Below are positions 1 through 6,895 of a DNA stretch of 18,872 nt, piece by piece. Origin of the DNA: Tardiphaga sp. (lineage in GTDB: Bacteria > Pseudomonadota > Alphaproteobacteria > Rhizobiales > Xanthobacteraceae); contig JAQGJF010001091.1 of assembly GCA_028290765.1 (NCBI GenBank), positions 1 through 18,872 of the forward strand, given 5' to 3'. The notes beneath the pieces are model-generated. The model was not told where the DNA came from. It did no database searches and saw only the letters and a list, made by a program, of their open reading frames with translations. The translations under genes were made by a program, and so were the position numbers. Each line of letters opens with the position of its first letter. Position 1 is the stretch's first letter.

Positions 1-257
1 TCCGGCGCCGCGACCCCGAAAATCGAACGCAGCGCCAGCGACAGCCACGGGCTGTCGCTGACCGTGAGAATATGGGCGAAAGGCGCCCGGGCGAGACCCA
101 GCAGGGAAATGCTCGCGGCGCCCATCAGGAACGCGGCCCAGACCAGGATCGGCGGCACCGGACGCTCATCGGTGGCGATCACCAGCCACAGCACCAGCAA
201 AGCGGGCGCCACGGCGGCAATGCCGATGACCGGGGGAAGGGTGACGAGAACATTCAT
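1..257 (-). CDS. Membrane protein, N-terminal part, resembling PrsW-family intramembrane protease
   Basis: The gene is read on the minus strand from ATG at 257 and runs off the left edge, so only about 85 N-terminal residues are visible. They form a hydrophobic helix at about 8-28 (PPVIGIAAVAPALLVLWLVI), a short polar turn with TDERPVPP, a second helix at about 38-54, and the beginning of another after SDSPWLSLAL. This multi-helix start is familiar from PrsW-type glutamic intramembrane proteases of Bradyrhizobium. The catalytic Glu and His motifs of that family would lie outside the window, so the family call is recognition, not proof. No strong ribosome site precedes the ATG (CCCTTGAA). It points away from the tRNA gene. 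Confidence 0.55.
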   Translation of the reverse strand, partial: MNVLVTLPPVIGIAAVAPALLVLWLVIATDERPVPPILVWAAFLMGAASISLLGLARAPFAHILTVSDSPWLSLALRSIFGVAAP

Positions 258-539
258 TTCAAGGGAACTATATAGGGGCTGCGGCCTCGGTGCGCGCGAC
301 AGGCTGCCGCGGAGACTGTTCAATATCCCGCGAAAACGAAGCGTGGAAGACGGCTTGCCGACCCCGGCAAACGCCACTATACGTTCGCCCGCTGTCGCCG
401 GATCAATCGTTGTGGTCCGGGCCTGCCACATCAATCTCTGCCTTCAACACGTTGATTCGGCTTGGGTTTTGTGCTTGCAGGACAGTGCGAAACGGCGGTG
501 TCCGCGATTCCCTTTCAGGGGTACGGCGCCGGATTTTTC
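258..539. other. Intergenic stretch between membrane gene and tRNA-Glu
   Basis: These 282 bases hold the 5' region of the minus-strand membrane gene and the upstream region of tRNA-Glu. Open frames crossing it have arginine/cysteine-rich compositions unlike a folded protein and extend over the tRNA. I see no convincing gene, repeat or terminator. Promoters for both flanking genes must lie here, but no clear hexamer pair stands out. Confidence 0.5.
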
Positions 540-614
540 GCTCCCTTCGTCTATCGGTTAGGACGCCACCCTTTCACGGTGGAGAGAGCGGTTCGATTCC
601 GCTAGGGAGCGCCA
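540..614 (+). tRNA. tRNA-Glu (anticodon UUC)
   Basis: A full 75-nt cloverleaf with an encoded CCA end is visible. The acceptor stem GCTCCCT (540-546) pairs with AGGGAGC (604-610), followed by discriminator G and CCA at 612-614. The anticodon stem CCACC/GGTGG encloses loop CTTTCAC, with anticodon TTC at 573-575, which reads Glu codons. The T loop GGTTCGATTCC is canonical. No integrase or duplicated 3' end is nearby, so it is not evidently used as an attachment site. Confidence 0.97.
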
Positions 615-746
615 GCCGTTCAATAGCTTGGCTCGGTCTCTATTTGCGATCGCGGCGGTCTGTTGGGCTGTTCGTTTCTTCTTCACGATGCGGTATTTGC
701 GCTTTGCTCCCAGCGGCACCGCACTGGCGTTCTTGGTACCTGGAGC

Positions 747-752
747 TATAAT
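747..752 (+). promoter_or_regulatory. Possible -10 box (TATAAT) of the exported protein gene
   Basis: A perfect TATAAT lies 26 bases before the ATG at 779. The position 17 bases upstream of it (724-729, CTGGCG) is only a weak -35 match, so this is tentative. Confidence 0.3.
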
Positions 753-778
753 TTCAGGGCAACTTGGTGGTCGCGCGG

Positions 779-1390
779 ATGTCGATTTTCGCAGTCAGAT
801 TAGGCTTCGCATTCGTCATGGCGGCGCTCTGCCTGGGCGGCCGGCCGGCTCACGCCCAATCCGCCCCGGTAAGATATTGGACCCCGGGCTGGCTTGGCTT
901 CGGCGGCAATTTGAATGCCGGCCAGGGTGCGCCCACTGACGGCAACATTTCGGGCTTTGGCGGCAGTGACGCCGGCGGCTTTTCCTCGACGCGCTACAAT
1001 TTTCCGAACGGCTGGTTTGTCGGCAATGAACGCGGCGGCATGGGCTTGAGCATGAGCGGCATCAACCAGGCTGGCACGATCGGCTCGCTCTCTTCCGAAG
1101 GCGTGCAGTACGGCTACAACTTCAAGAACGCTCCCATCACGGTCTATGCCGGCTTCGACACGTTGAAATACAATTCCGGCCTTGGCAGCGCTTTTTCGCC
1201 CTTCGACTCCACGTCCAGCACGGTGCAAGGCTATGGCGCGCATGCGGGCGTCGAATTCAAGCCGACGTCGAATCTCAGCCTGTCGCTCGGCTTCGGTTAC
1301 ACCCAGCAGTCGGGGCGCATCGACACCGACACCAAATCGCCCTCGCTGTCCAACGCTTCGCAGTATGACCTTGTCGGCGGTCGCCGCTGA
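779..1390 (+). CDS. Exported outer-membrane beta-barrel-like protein
   Basis: The 203-residue protein has a clear Sec signal peptide: basic start (MSIFAVR), hydrophobic core at about 8-20, and likely cleavage after AHA26. The mature part is rich in Gly, Ser, Asn and aromatic residues. Alternating stretches such as SLSLGFGYTQ near the end and VYAGFDTLKY in the middle suggest amphipathic beta strands of an outer-membrane barrel. The last residues are VGGRR, not the terminal aromatic residue typical of porins, so it may be a divergent or surface-associated family. ATG at 779 is preferred over a TTG at 764 because the signal peptide then starts cleanly; the ribosome site is weak. Its stop lies 22 bases from that of the convergent GntR gene. 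Function beyond envelope location is unknown. Confidence 0.7.
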   Translation: MSIFAVRLGFAFVMAALCLGGRPAHAQSAPVRYWTPGWLGFGGNLNAGQGAPTDGNISGFGGSDAGGFSSTRYNFPNGWFVGNERGGMGLSMSGINQAGTIGSLSSEGVQYGYNFKNAPITVYAGFDTLKYNSGLGSAFSPFDSTSSTVQGYGAHAGVEFKPTSNLSLSLGFGYTQQSGRIDTDTKSPSLSNASQYDLVGGRR

Positions 1391-1412
1391 CGGGCGCTTC
1401 AAGAGACCTGCG

Positions 1413-2135
1413 TCAAAGCGAATCCCGCACCCGGTCCCACGTGTTCTTCATGTGATTGGCCAGCACACTCGCCAGGCGCTCGCCGTCGCGGGTTTCGAGC
1501 GCGGCGATCATGTTTTCATGGTCGGCGACGGCGGCGGCCCATTTTTCCGGACTTTCATTGCCGACGTAGCGGATCCGCCGCAGCCGCGCCTGCAGCACGC
1601 CGTGCACGTCGCAGAGCGGGTCGTTGCCCGAGGCTTTCAGGATCGCCGAATGAATGTTCTGGTTCAGTTTGAAGTAGGAGAGGCGGTCACGCACCGCGTA
1701 GCGCTGCATCATCTCGTCGTGCATGCGGCGAATGTCCCGGATCGCTTCGTCCGACGCATGGATGCAGGCCAATCGGCCGGCCAGGTTTTCCATGTTCGCC
1801 AGAACGATCAGGCTGTCCTCGACATCCTTGGCTGAAAAGCTGCGCACGACGGCGCCGCGTCCCGGCGCCAATTCCAGCAATCCTTCGCTGGCGAGATACT
1901 TCAGTGCTTCACGAAGCGGCGTTCGTGACACGCCGAGTTCCTGTCCGAGGTGCCCTTCATGGATGCGCATGCCGGGCGACAGCGTGCCCTCGATGATCAT
2001 GTCGCGGACCCGGGAAACGATCGCATCGTGGAGATTGTGCCGAACGATGGGCTTTCTCGGGCCGAGTTCGTCCGCCGGATCAATCTGAGGTCCGTCGAGC
2101 GCCCCGAGATCCATGGTGTAGCTCCTGTCAGCCAT
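1413..2135 (-). CDS. GntR-family transcriptional regulator, FadR/FCD subfamily
   Basis: A 240-residue DNA-binding regulator that most likely controls the divergent catabolic cluster. Residues about 34-98 form the GntR winged helix-turn-helix, with the diagnostic LGVSRTPLREALKYLASEGL (67-86) and the wing PGRGAVV. The rest is an all-helical FCD ligand domain. N158, H162, H206 and H228 fit the metal-binding positions that FCD proteins often use to bind carboxylate effectors. The ATG at 2135 is chosen because GAGGA lies 7 bases upstream; an in-frame ATG at 2174 would place that site inside the gene. Length matches the family. Such regulators commonly repress a neighbouring operon and are released by its substrate. 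The operator candidate at 2178-2193 supports this, and the effector is probably the transported compound or an early intermediate (inference). Confidence 0.93.
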   Translation of the reverse strand: MADRSYTMDLGALDGPQIDPADELGPRKPIVRHNLHDAIVSRVRDMIIEGTLSPGMRIHEGHLGQELGVSRTPLREALKYLASEGLLELAPGRGAVVRSFSAKDVEDSLIVLANMENLAGRLACIHASDEAIRDIRRMHDEMMQRYAVRDRLSYFKLNQNIHSAILKASGNDPLCDVHGVLQARLRRIRYVGNESPEKWAAAVADHENMIAALETRDGERLASVLANHMKNTWDRVRDSL

Positions 2136-2177
2136 CAACGTCCTCATAGATGCAAAACGCGCCCCGCTCAACATAAA

Positions 2178-2193
2178 ATACTGTATGCAGCAT
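2178..2193. promoter_or_regulatory. Candidate operator of the GntR/FCD regulator
   Basis: ATACTGTATGCAGCAT is a 16-bp imperfect palindrome: 12 of 16 positions match its own reverse complement, and all mismatches are A/G-C/T transitions. It contains two overlapping odd palindromes, ATAC-T-GTAT and ATGC-A-GCAT. It lies in the 112-bp divergent gap, 43 bp from the regulator start and just upstream of a possible -35 for the cluster. Short palindromes of this type are usual for FCD-GntR operators. Confidence 0.45.
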
Positions 2194-2194
2194 G

Positions 2195-2223
2195 TTTACT
2201 GATGATTTCTTTCCTGCTATCCA
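2195..2223 (+). promoter_or_regulatory. Possible sigma-70-type promoter of the catabolic cluster
   Basis: TTTACT (2195-2200) and TATCCA (2218-2223) are separated by 17 bases and lie 24 bases before the TTG start of the first gene, directly after the palindrome at 2178-2193. Each hexamer matches the consensus only partly, so this is a suggestion. Confidence 0.3.
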
Positions 2224-2247
2224 GACTCCAACAGGGAGGCCAAACGC

Positions 2248-3276
2248 TTGATCAAGGGCGAAAAACCAACAATTGCAGTGGCCATGGGCGATCCGGCTGG
2301 CATCAGCCCTGAAATTGCCGCCAAGCTCCTGGCCTCGGACGCCGTCCGCGAAGCGGCCGAACTGGTCGTCTTCGGCGATCGCCGCGTCCTCGAGGCGGGC
2401 GCCCAGGTGGCGGGGGTGCCGCTGGACATCGATTGCATGGCGAGTGCCGACGGGGTTGGCGGCGAAAGCGGCAAGCCGGTCCTGGTCGACCTCAAGAACC
2501 TCGATCCGGCCTCGGTGGCATCAGGCAAAGCGACGGCGGCGGGCGGGCAGTTCGCGATCCAGAACTTTCGCGCAGCGCTGCAATACGCGGCATCCGGCAA
2601 GGCGACGGCGGTGTTTTTCACGCCGTTCAACAAGCATGCGATGCGGCTGGCCCATCCACCCTACGACGATGAAATCAATTTCGTGCGCGATGCGTTGAAG
2701 CACTCTGGGGCCGCCAGCGAGTTCAACGTGCTCGACGGGTTGTGGAACGCGCGGGTCACCTCGCATATCCCGCTGTGGAAAGTGGCGTCGTCGATCTCCA
2801 CGGAGGCCATTCTGCGCGGCCTTGCGCTGACCGATGCCTCGATGCGCGCCGCCGGCTTCGAGCGGCCGCGCATCGCGGTGGCGGCGCTCAATCCCCATGC
2901 GGGCGACGGCGGAAATTTCGGGCGCGAAGAAATCGATGTCATCGAACCCGCCGTGCGCGCCGGCATCGCCAAAGGTTTTGCGGTCGATGGACCGTTTCCC
3001 GCCGATACGGTTTTCCTGCGCGCGAAAAACGGCCAGTTCGATGCGGTGCTGACCATGTATCACGATCAGGGGCAGATCGCGATGAAGCTGATGGGTTTCG
3101 ATCGCGGCGCCACGCTGATCGGCGGCTTTCCGTTTCCGATCTGCACGCCGGCGCACGGCACCGCCTATGAGATCGCCGGCAAAGGCATCGCCCATGCCGG
3201 CGCCAGCGAACAGGCTTTTCTGTTGGCGGCCAGGATCGCGCGGAGGCAACAGGTCGCGCACCAGGCGGCCGGCTGA
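2248..3276 (+). CDS. PdxA-family NAD-dependent dehydrogenase (4-hydroxythreonine-4-phosphate dehydrogenase-like, PdxA2 type)
   Basis: A 342-residue member of the PdxA superfamily, whose enzymes oxidise a hydroxyl beside a carboxylate-bearing carbon and decarboxylate. The N-terminal AVAMGDPAGISPE (10-22) is diagnostic. The three metal-binding histidines are present: H173 (TSHIPLWK), H217 (NPHAGDGG) and H272 (MYHDQGQ). The C-terminal TPAHGTAYEIAGKG (300-313) is also conserved. Start is TTG at 2248 with GGGAGG (2234-2239) eight bases before; the next ATG would cut into the first motif. With a GntR gene and hydroxyacid dehydrogenases alongside, it belongs to the catabolic PdxA2/TphB-like branch and not to vitamin B6 synthesis. 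PdxA2 enzymes of threonate or erythronate breakdown need a DUF1537 kinase, which is absent here, so the substrate may be unphosphorylated or the kinase lies elsewhere. Confidence 0.88.
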   Translation: MIKGEKPTIAVAMGDPAGISPEIAAKLLASDAVREAAELVVFGDRRVLEAGAQVAGVPLDIDCMASADGVGGESGKPVLVDLKNLDPASVASGKATAAGGQFAIQNFRAALQYAASGKATAVFFTPFNKHAMRLAHPPYDDEINFVRDALKHSGAASEFNVLDGLWNARVTSHIPLWKVASSISTEAILRGLALTDASMRAAGFERPRIAVAALNPHAGDGGNFGREEIDVIEPAVRAGIAKGFAVDGPFPADTVFLRAKNGQFDAVLTMYHDQGQIAMKLMGFDRGATLIGGFPFPICTPAHGTAYEIAGKGIAHAGASEQAFLLAARIARRQQVAHQAAG

Positions 3277-3309
3277 CAAGATCAATAAACGGTATGTCGC
3301 AGCAATGAC

Positions 3310-3400
3310 GACAACCTAGGGAAACGTTCGTCGGCCCCGGAAAATGCAGAGGTTGTCTCGCCGTCTGACCGACGCGCGGCGCCCTGCATTCCGGCGAGAC
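3310..3400 (+). other. Structured intercistronic region with three interleaved inverted repeats
   Basis: The 146-bp gap between the PdxA-like gene and the first hydroxyacid dehydrogenase contains several perfect complementary segments. GACAACCT (3310-3317) pairs with AGGTTGTC (3350-3357). AATGCAG (3343-3349) pairs with CTGCATT (3384-3390), extendable by GG/CC across a bulged A. GTCTCGCCG (3355-3363) pairs with CGGCGAGAC (3392-3400). The second and third are interleaved (pseudoknot order), and the first and third share 3355-3357, so not all can form together. The last arm ends 12 bases before the AGGAGG at 3413-3418. No T-run follows, so it is not a standard terminator. Confidence 0.5.
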
Positions 3401-3422
3401 CGAAAGGCAGAGAGGAGGATCG

Positions 3423-4304
3423 ATGGCGACCGTTGGATTCATCGGCGTCGGCGTGATGGGCCGTGAGATGGTGTTGAACCTGCTCAAGGGCGGCCATCGC
3501 GTGCGTGTCTTCGACGTCAGGCCGGAAGCCGCCGAAGCGCTGCGTTCCGACGGCGCCGGGATTGCGTCTTCGGTGGCGGATGCCGTTGGTGACGCCGAGG
3601 TGGCGATCACCATGCTCCCGGACACCACCCATGTGCAGGCGGTGGTGCTGGGTCCTGACGGGATCCTTGCCAATCCGCCCCCGGGTCGCGTCCTGATCGA
3701 GATGAGCACCATTTCACCGCAGGCCACCCGCGAGATGAGCGCGGCGCTGGCCGATGTTGGCGTCGCCATGCTCGACGCGCCGGTCTCCGGCGGCCCGCAA
3801 GGCGCGAAGAATGCCACGCTGTCGATCATGGTCGGAGGCGACGGCGCTGCATTGGAAAAGGTGCGTCCGGTTCTGGCCTCGATGGGCACGACCGTGGTGC
3901 ATATGGGCGAATCTGGCGCCGGCCAGGTCACAAAACTCTGCAACCAGCTCGTCGTCGGCATCAACCTGCAGGGGGTCTGCGAAGCGATCGCGCTCGGCCG
4001 CGCCGCCGGCGTCGATCTCGGCAAATTACGCGACGCCTTGCTGGGAGGAGCGGCCTCATCCTGGATGATGCAGAATCTCGCACCAAAAATTCTCGATAAG
4101 GACGCCGATGCCGGGTTTCGCATCGATCTGATGTTGAAGGATCTGCGCCTGACCAGCGAGCTGGCCTTTGCACTCGGCACACCGCTGCCTGGCAATGCGC
4201 TGGTCACCAATCTGTTTCTCGAAGCCCGCGCCCACGGCGAGGGCCACAACGGCAACCAGGCGCTCTATCGCGTCTACGATCGTCTCTGCAATCAGGAAAC
4301 CTAG
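3423..4304 (+). CDS. NAD(P)-dependent beta-hydroxyacid dehydrogenase (3-hydroxyisobutyrate dehydrogenase family), first copy
   Basis: A 293-residue enzyme of the HIBADH / tartronate-semialdehyde-reductase family, which interconverts a beta-hydroxy acid and its semialdehyde with NAD(P). The Rossmann motif GFIGVGVMG is at 5-13. The substrate motif DAPVSGG (118-124) carries S122. GAGQVTKLCNQ (165-175) provides the catalytic lysine K171 and N174. The C-terminal half is the usual helical domain. FDVRPEAAEAL follows the second strand; an Asp after this strand (D31) tends to favour NAD over NADP. AGGAGG lies four bases before the ATG. Length is typical. It is followed by a second family member after only five bases, so the two are probably cotranslated and act on related or successive substrates. 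The exact substrate cannot be read from the sequence. Confidence 0.9.
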   Translation: MATVGFIGVGVMGREMVLNLLKGGHRVRVFDVRPEAAEALRSDGAGIASSVADAVGDAEVAITMLPDTTHVQAVVLGPDGILANPPPGRVLIEMSTISPQATREMSAALADVGVAMLDAPVSGGPQGAKNATLSIMVGGDGAALEKVRPVLASMGTTVVHMGESGAGQVTKLCNQLVVGINLQGVCEAIALGRAAGVDLGKLRDALLGGAASSWMMQNLAPKILDKDADAGFRIDLMLKDLRLTSELAFALGTPLPGNALVTNLFLEARAHGEGHNGNQALYRVYDRLCNQET

Positions 4305-4309
4305 AGAGC

Positions 4310-5221
4310 ATGACCCGCAAGCCTGAGCTCGGATTCATCGGCCTGGGGTTGATGGGCACAGCGATGTCGCTGCGGCTCCTCGAAAAGGGTTTTGCGGTCA
4401 ACGTCTGGAATCTCGAGCCGGAGCACGTCGGACCGATGGTCGATGCCGGTGCGACCGCAAAGGCGTCGCCGGCTGAGGTCACCGCCGCCAGCGACATCGT
4501 CCTGATGTGCGTCTTGCATACGAAAGCGGTGGAGCAATGCGTGTTCGGTTCCGACGGCATCGCCGCGACAGCTTCCGCGACAAAAATCCTGGTCGATCAC
4601 TCGACCATCGATCCGGCGGCCAGCCGCGACTACGCCGCGCGTCTGCGCGCAGAAACCGGCATGGCCTGGATCGACGCGCCGGTGTCAGGTGGGCCGCTCG
4701 CGGCGCGCCAAGGCACGCTGACGGTGATGGCCGGTGGCGATGCCGGAAGTATCAGTGCCGCGGCGGCCGTGATGTCGGATCTGGCCGCGAATTTCACCCA
4801 TATCGGTCCATCGGGCGCCGGGCAGGCGGCCAAGGTGATCAACCAGGCCATCGTCGGCACCACCTATGTCTTGATGGCGGAAGCGCTGATGCTGGCGGAG
4901 GCGGCGGGCATCGACGCCGCCAAGCTGCCGCAGTGCCTGGCCGGCGGGCATGCCGACGGCACCCTGCTGCAGCAGCTTTACCCGCGCATGCAGGCCCGCG
5001 CGTTCGATCCGCCGCTCGCTTATGCCCGCCAGCTTCTCAAGGACATGCTGGCCGTGCAGTCGGAGATCCGCAGTTTTGGGCTGGATCTGCCGCTGATCGA
5101 ACGGGCGGTCGAGCAGCACCGGACCCATGTGGCCGCTGGACACGAAATGGCCGACCCCGCGTCGATCGTGGGGTTGTACGAGGGGAAATCAGTCGTCAAC
5201 AAAACAGGGAGGATGCAATGA
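4310..5221 (+). CDS. NAD(P)-dependent beta-hydroxyacid dehydrogenase (3-hydroxyisobutyrate dehydrogenase family), second copy
   Basis: A 303-residue paralogue of the preceding gene, but clearly diverged outside the motifs, so not a recent duplication. GFIGLGLMG is at 8-16 and DAPVSGG at 122-128 with S126. The motif GAGQAAKVINQ at 169-179 gives catalytic K175 and N178. The acid after the second strand is replaced by N34 (VWNLEPE), which may mean a different nucleotide preference from the first copy (inference). The stop TGA overlaps the ATG of the first binding-protein gene in ATGA at 5218-5221, linking these enzymes to the transporter by translational coupling. Together with the first copy it would oxidise or reduce a hydroxy acid produced from the imported compound. 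Confidence 0.9.
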   Translation: MTRKPELGFIGLGLMGTAMSLRLLEKGFAVNVWNLEPEHVGPMVDAGATAKASPAEVTAASDIVLMCVLHTKAVEQCVFGSDGIAATASATKILVDHSTIDPAASRDYAARLRAETGMAWIDAPVSGGPLAARQGTLTVMAGGDAGSISAAAAVMSDLAANFTHIGPSGAGQAAKVINQAIVGTTYVLMAEALMLAEAAGIDAAKLPQCLAGGHADGTLLQQLYPRMQARAFDPPLAYARQLLKDMLAVQSEIRSFGLDLPLIERAVEQHRTHVAAGHEMADPASIVGLYEGKSVVNKTGRMQ

Positions 5222-6027
5222 ACAAATCCAGCATGACGCGTCTCGCGGTCGTGGCGGCGTTTGCGGCGATCGTGGGTCTCGGCGCGGGATCGACGGCCAG
5301 GGCCGACGGCCTCGACGACATCAAGGCGGCCAAGAAGCTGCGCGTCGCCATCGATCTCGGATTGCCGCCCTATGGGATGACCGACGACAAGATGCAGCCG
5401 ACCGGCTCGGACGTCGAAACAGGGCGGTTGCTGGCCAAGGACCTCGGGGTCGAGTTCGAACTGGTGCCGACCACCGGGGCGTCGCGCATCCCGTCACTGC
5501 AGAGCGGCAAGGCCGATGTCGTGATCTCGACGCTGTCGGTCACGCCCGAACGCGCCAAGGTGATCGACTTCTCGCCGGCCTACGCGCCACTGCGCACGGT
5601 GCTGGCGGGCGTCAAGAGCATCGGCGTGAAAAACCTCGCCGATCTCGACGGCAAATCGGTCGGCACCACGCGCGGCACCACCCACGACACTTATTTGTCG
5701 CAAAACGCCAAGAGTTCAAAAATCGTCCGCTACGAGGACGACGCGACCACGGCGCAGGCCTTCGTCAGCGGGCAGGTCGACCTGTTCACCACCGCCGAAC
5801 TGCTGCTGGCGCCGATCGCGGCGAAGAATCCGAGCCGCCAGCTCGAACTGAAATTCGTGCTCGAGACCTTCAAGCTCGCCATCGGCGTCAAGCAGGGCGA
5901 GACGCGCCTGCTGCAGACCGTGTCGGAGTGGGTGAAAACCAATCTCAAGAACGGCAAGCTCAACGACATCTACAAGAAATACCACGGCAACGATCTGCCC
6001 GATGTCATCCTCAAGGACGGCGTCTGA
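5218..6027 (+). CDS. ABC transporter periplasmic substrate-binding protein (polar amino acid type, SBP family 3), first copy
   Basis: A 269-residue exported binding protein. The N-terminus has a signal peptide with hydrophobic core (LAVVAAFAAIVGLGAG) and a cleavage site after ARA29; there is no lipobox cysteine, so the mature form should be free in the periplasm. The mature part has the bilobed SBP-3 layout: DIKAAKKLRVAIDLGLPPYG, then LQSGKADVVISTLSVTPERA near the first hinge, LADLDGKSVGTTRGT in the second lobe, and NGKLNDIYKKYHG at the end. GGGAGG (5207-5212) precedes the ATG, which overlaps the stop of the upstream dehydrogenase. It presents a small polar solute to the permeases encoded 2 kb downstream. 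It is closely related to the next gene, and the ligand is unknown. Confidence 0.92.
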   Translation: MNKSSMTRLAVVAAFAAIVGLGAGSTARADGLDDIKAAKKLRVAIDLGLPPYGMTDDKMQPTGSDVETGRLLAKDLGVEFELVPTTGASRIPSLQSGKADVVISTLSVTPERAKVIDFSPAYAPLRTVLAGVKSIGVKNLADLDGKSVGTTRGTTHDTYLSQNAKSSKIVRYEDDATTAQAFVSGQVDLFTTAELLLAPIAAKNPSRQLELKFVLETFKLAIGVKQGETRLLQTVSEWVKTNLKNGKLNDIYKKYHGNDLPDVILKDGV

Positions 6028-6064
6028 GCTCTCACAACAACAAGAACCGCGGGGAGAACGCATC

Positions 6065-6880
6065 ATGGTTTCGTTTCGCATCGTTTCCGTTGCCGCGCTG
6101 GCCGTGACGGCGCTGGTGCTGACCACCGTCGCGCCGCGCGCCGACACGCTCAGCGACATCAAGCAGGCCAAAAAGATCCGGATTTCGATCGATCTGACCA
6201 ACTCCCCCTACGGTCGAACCGACGACAAGTTGCAGCCCTCGGGTTCCGACGTCGATATCGCCAAGCTTCTTGCCAGGGACCTCGGCGTGGAGTTTGAAAT
6301 CGTACCGACGACGGGATCCTCCCGCATTCCGCTGCTGCAAACCGGCAAAGCGGACCTGGTGATCTCCTCGCTCTCGATTACGCCCGATCGCGCCAAGGCC
6401 ATCGATTTTTCGGTGCCTTACGCCGATCTGCTCTCCGTCGTCGCCGGACCGAAAGCCATCGCCGTGAAAAGCCTCGCGGACCTCGATGGCAAGAAGGTCG
6501 CGGTGACCCGCGGAACCACGCAGGACACCGATCTCACCCAGCGCGCCAAGAATAACGAGATCAATAGCCAGATCGTCCGCTACGAAGACGACGCCACGCT
6601 GGCGCTGGCGGTGGCATCCGGGCAGGCCGACCTGTTCGCGACTGGCCGCGCCCAGGTCACCGCCATCAACACCAAGAATCCGGGCCGCGAACTCGAGCCG
6701 AAGATCACGTTGCAGACCTTCCTGCTTGCGATCGGCGTGCGCAAGGGCGATGCGGAACTGCTCGCCTGGACCAATGACTGGGTCAAGGCCAACCTGAAGA
6801 ACGGCAAGCTCAACGCGATCAACAAGGCCTATCATGGTGTCGATCTTTCGCCCGATGTGCTCAAGGCCGGAAACGATTGA
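6065..6880 (+). CDS. ABC transporter periplasmic substrate-binding protein (polar amino acid type, SBP family 3), second copy
   Basis: A 271-residue paralogue of the preceding protein, by eye roughly 60% identical along the mature part, indicating a tandem duplication. Signal peptide cleavage is likely after PRA26, with no lipobox. Conserved blocks include DIKQAKKIRISIDLTNSPYG, LQTGKADLVISSLSITPDRA, QIVRYEDDATLALAVASGQA and LKNGKLNAINKAYHG. Relative to the first copy it carries a three-residue insertion before QIVRYEDD and differs in pocket-lining positions such as LTNSPYGRTDD versus LGLPPYGMTDD. The two may therefore bind different ligands for one permease pair. ATG at 6065 is chosen because of GGGGAGA at 6051-6057 and because the signal peptide starts there. 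The 37-base gap upstream shows no terminator. Confidence 0.92.
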   Translation: MVSFRIVSVAALAVTALVLTTVAPRADTLSDIKQAKKIRISIDLTNSPYGRTDDKLQPSGSDVDIAKLLARDLGVEFEIVPTTGSSRIPLLQTGKADLVISSLSITPDRAKAIDFSVPYADLLSVVAGPKAIAVKSLADLDGKKVAVTRGTTQDTDLTQRAKNNEINSQIVRYEDDATLALAVASGQADLFATGRAQVTAINTKNPGRELEPKITLQTFLLAIGVRKGDAELLAWTNDWVKANLKNGKLNAINKAYHGVDLSPDVLKAGND

Positions 6881-6895
6881 CGGCGGCCTGCCGCG

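Noticed and set aside
64..561. Long plus-strand open frame at the left edge
   Set aside because: It is antisense to the membrane protein gene, has Arg/Ser-rich composition and runs into the tRNA-Glu gene.
540..614. tRNA-Glu as an integration site of a genomic island
   Set aside because: No integrase, no duplicate of the tRNA 3' end and no insertion sequence are visible in the window.
800..1402. Minus-strand open frame of 200 codons
   Set aside because: It is an antisense shadow of the exported outer-membrane-type protein, Ala/Arg-rich with no domain or ribosome site.
2939..4255. Minus-strand open frame of 438 codons
   Set aside because: Long only because of GC-rich antisense codons; it spans two well-supported plus-strand genes and is Pro/Ser/Arg-rich.
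4507..5217. Apparent 5' extension of the first binding protein
   Set aside because: The frame is open through the preceding dehydrogenase, but the signal peptide, ribosome site and ATGA overlap fix the start at 5218.
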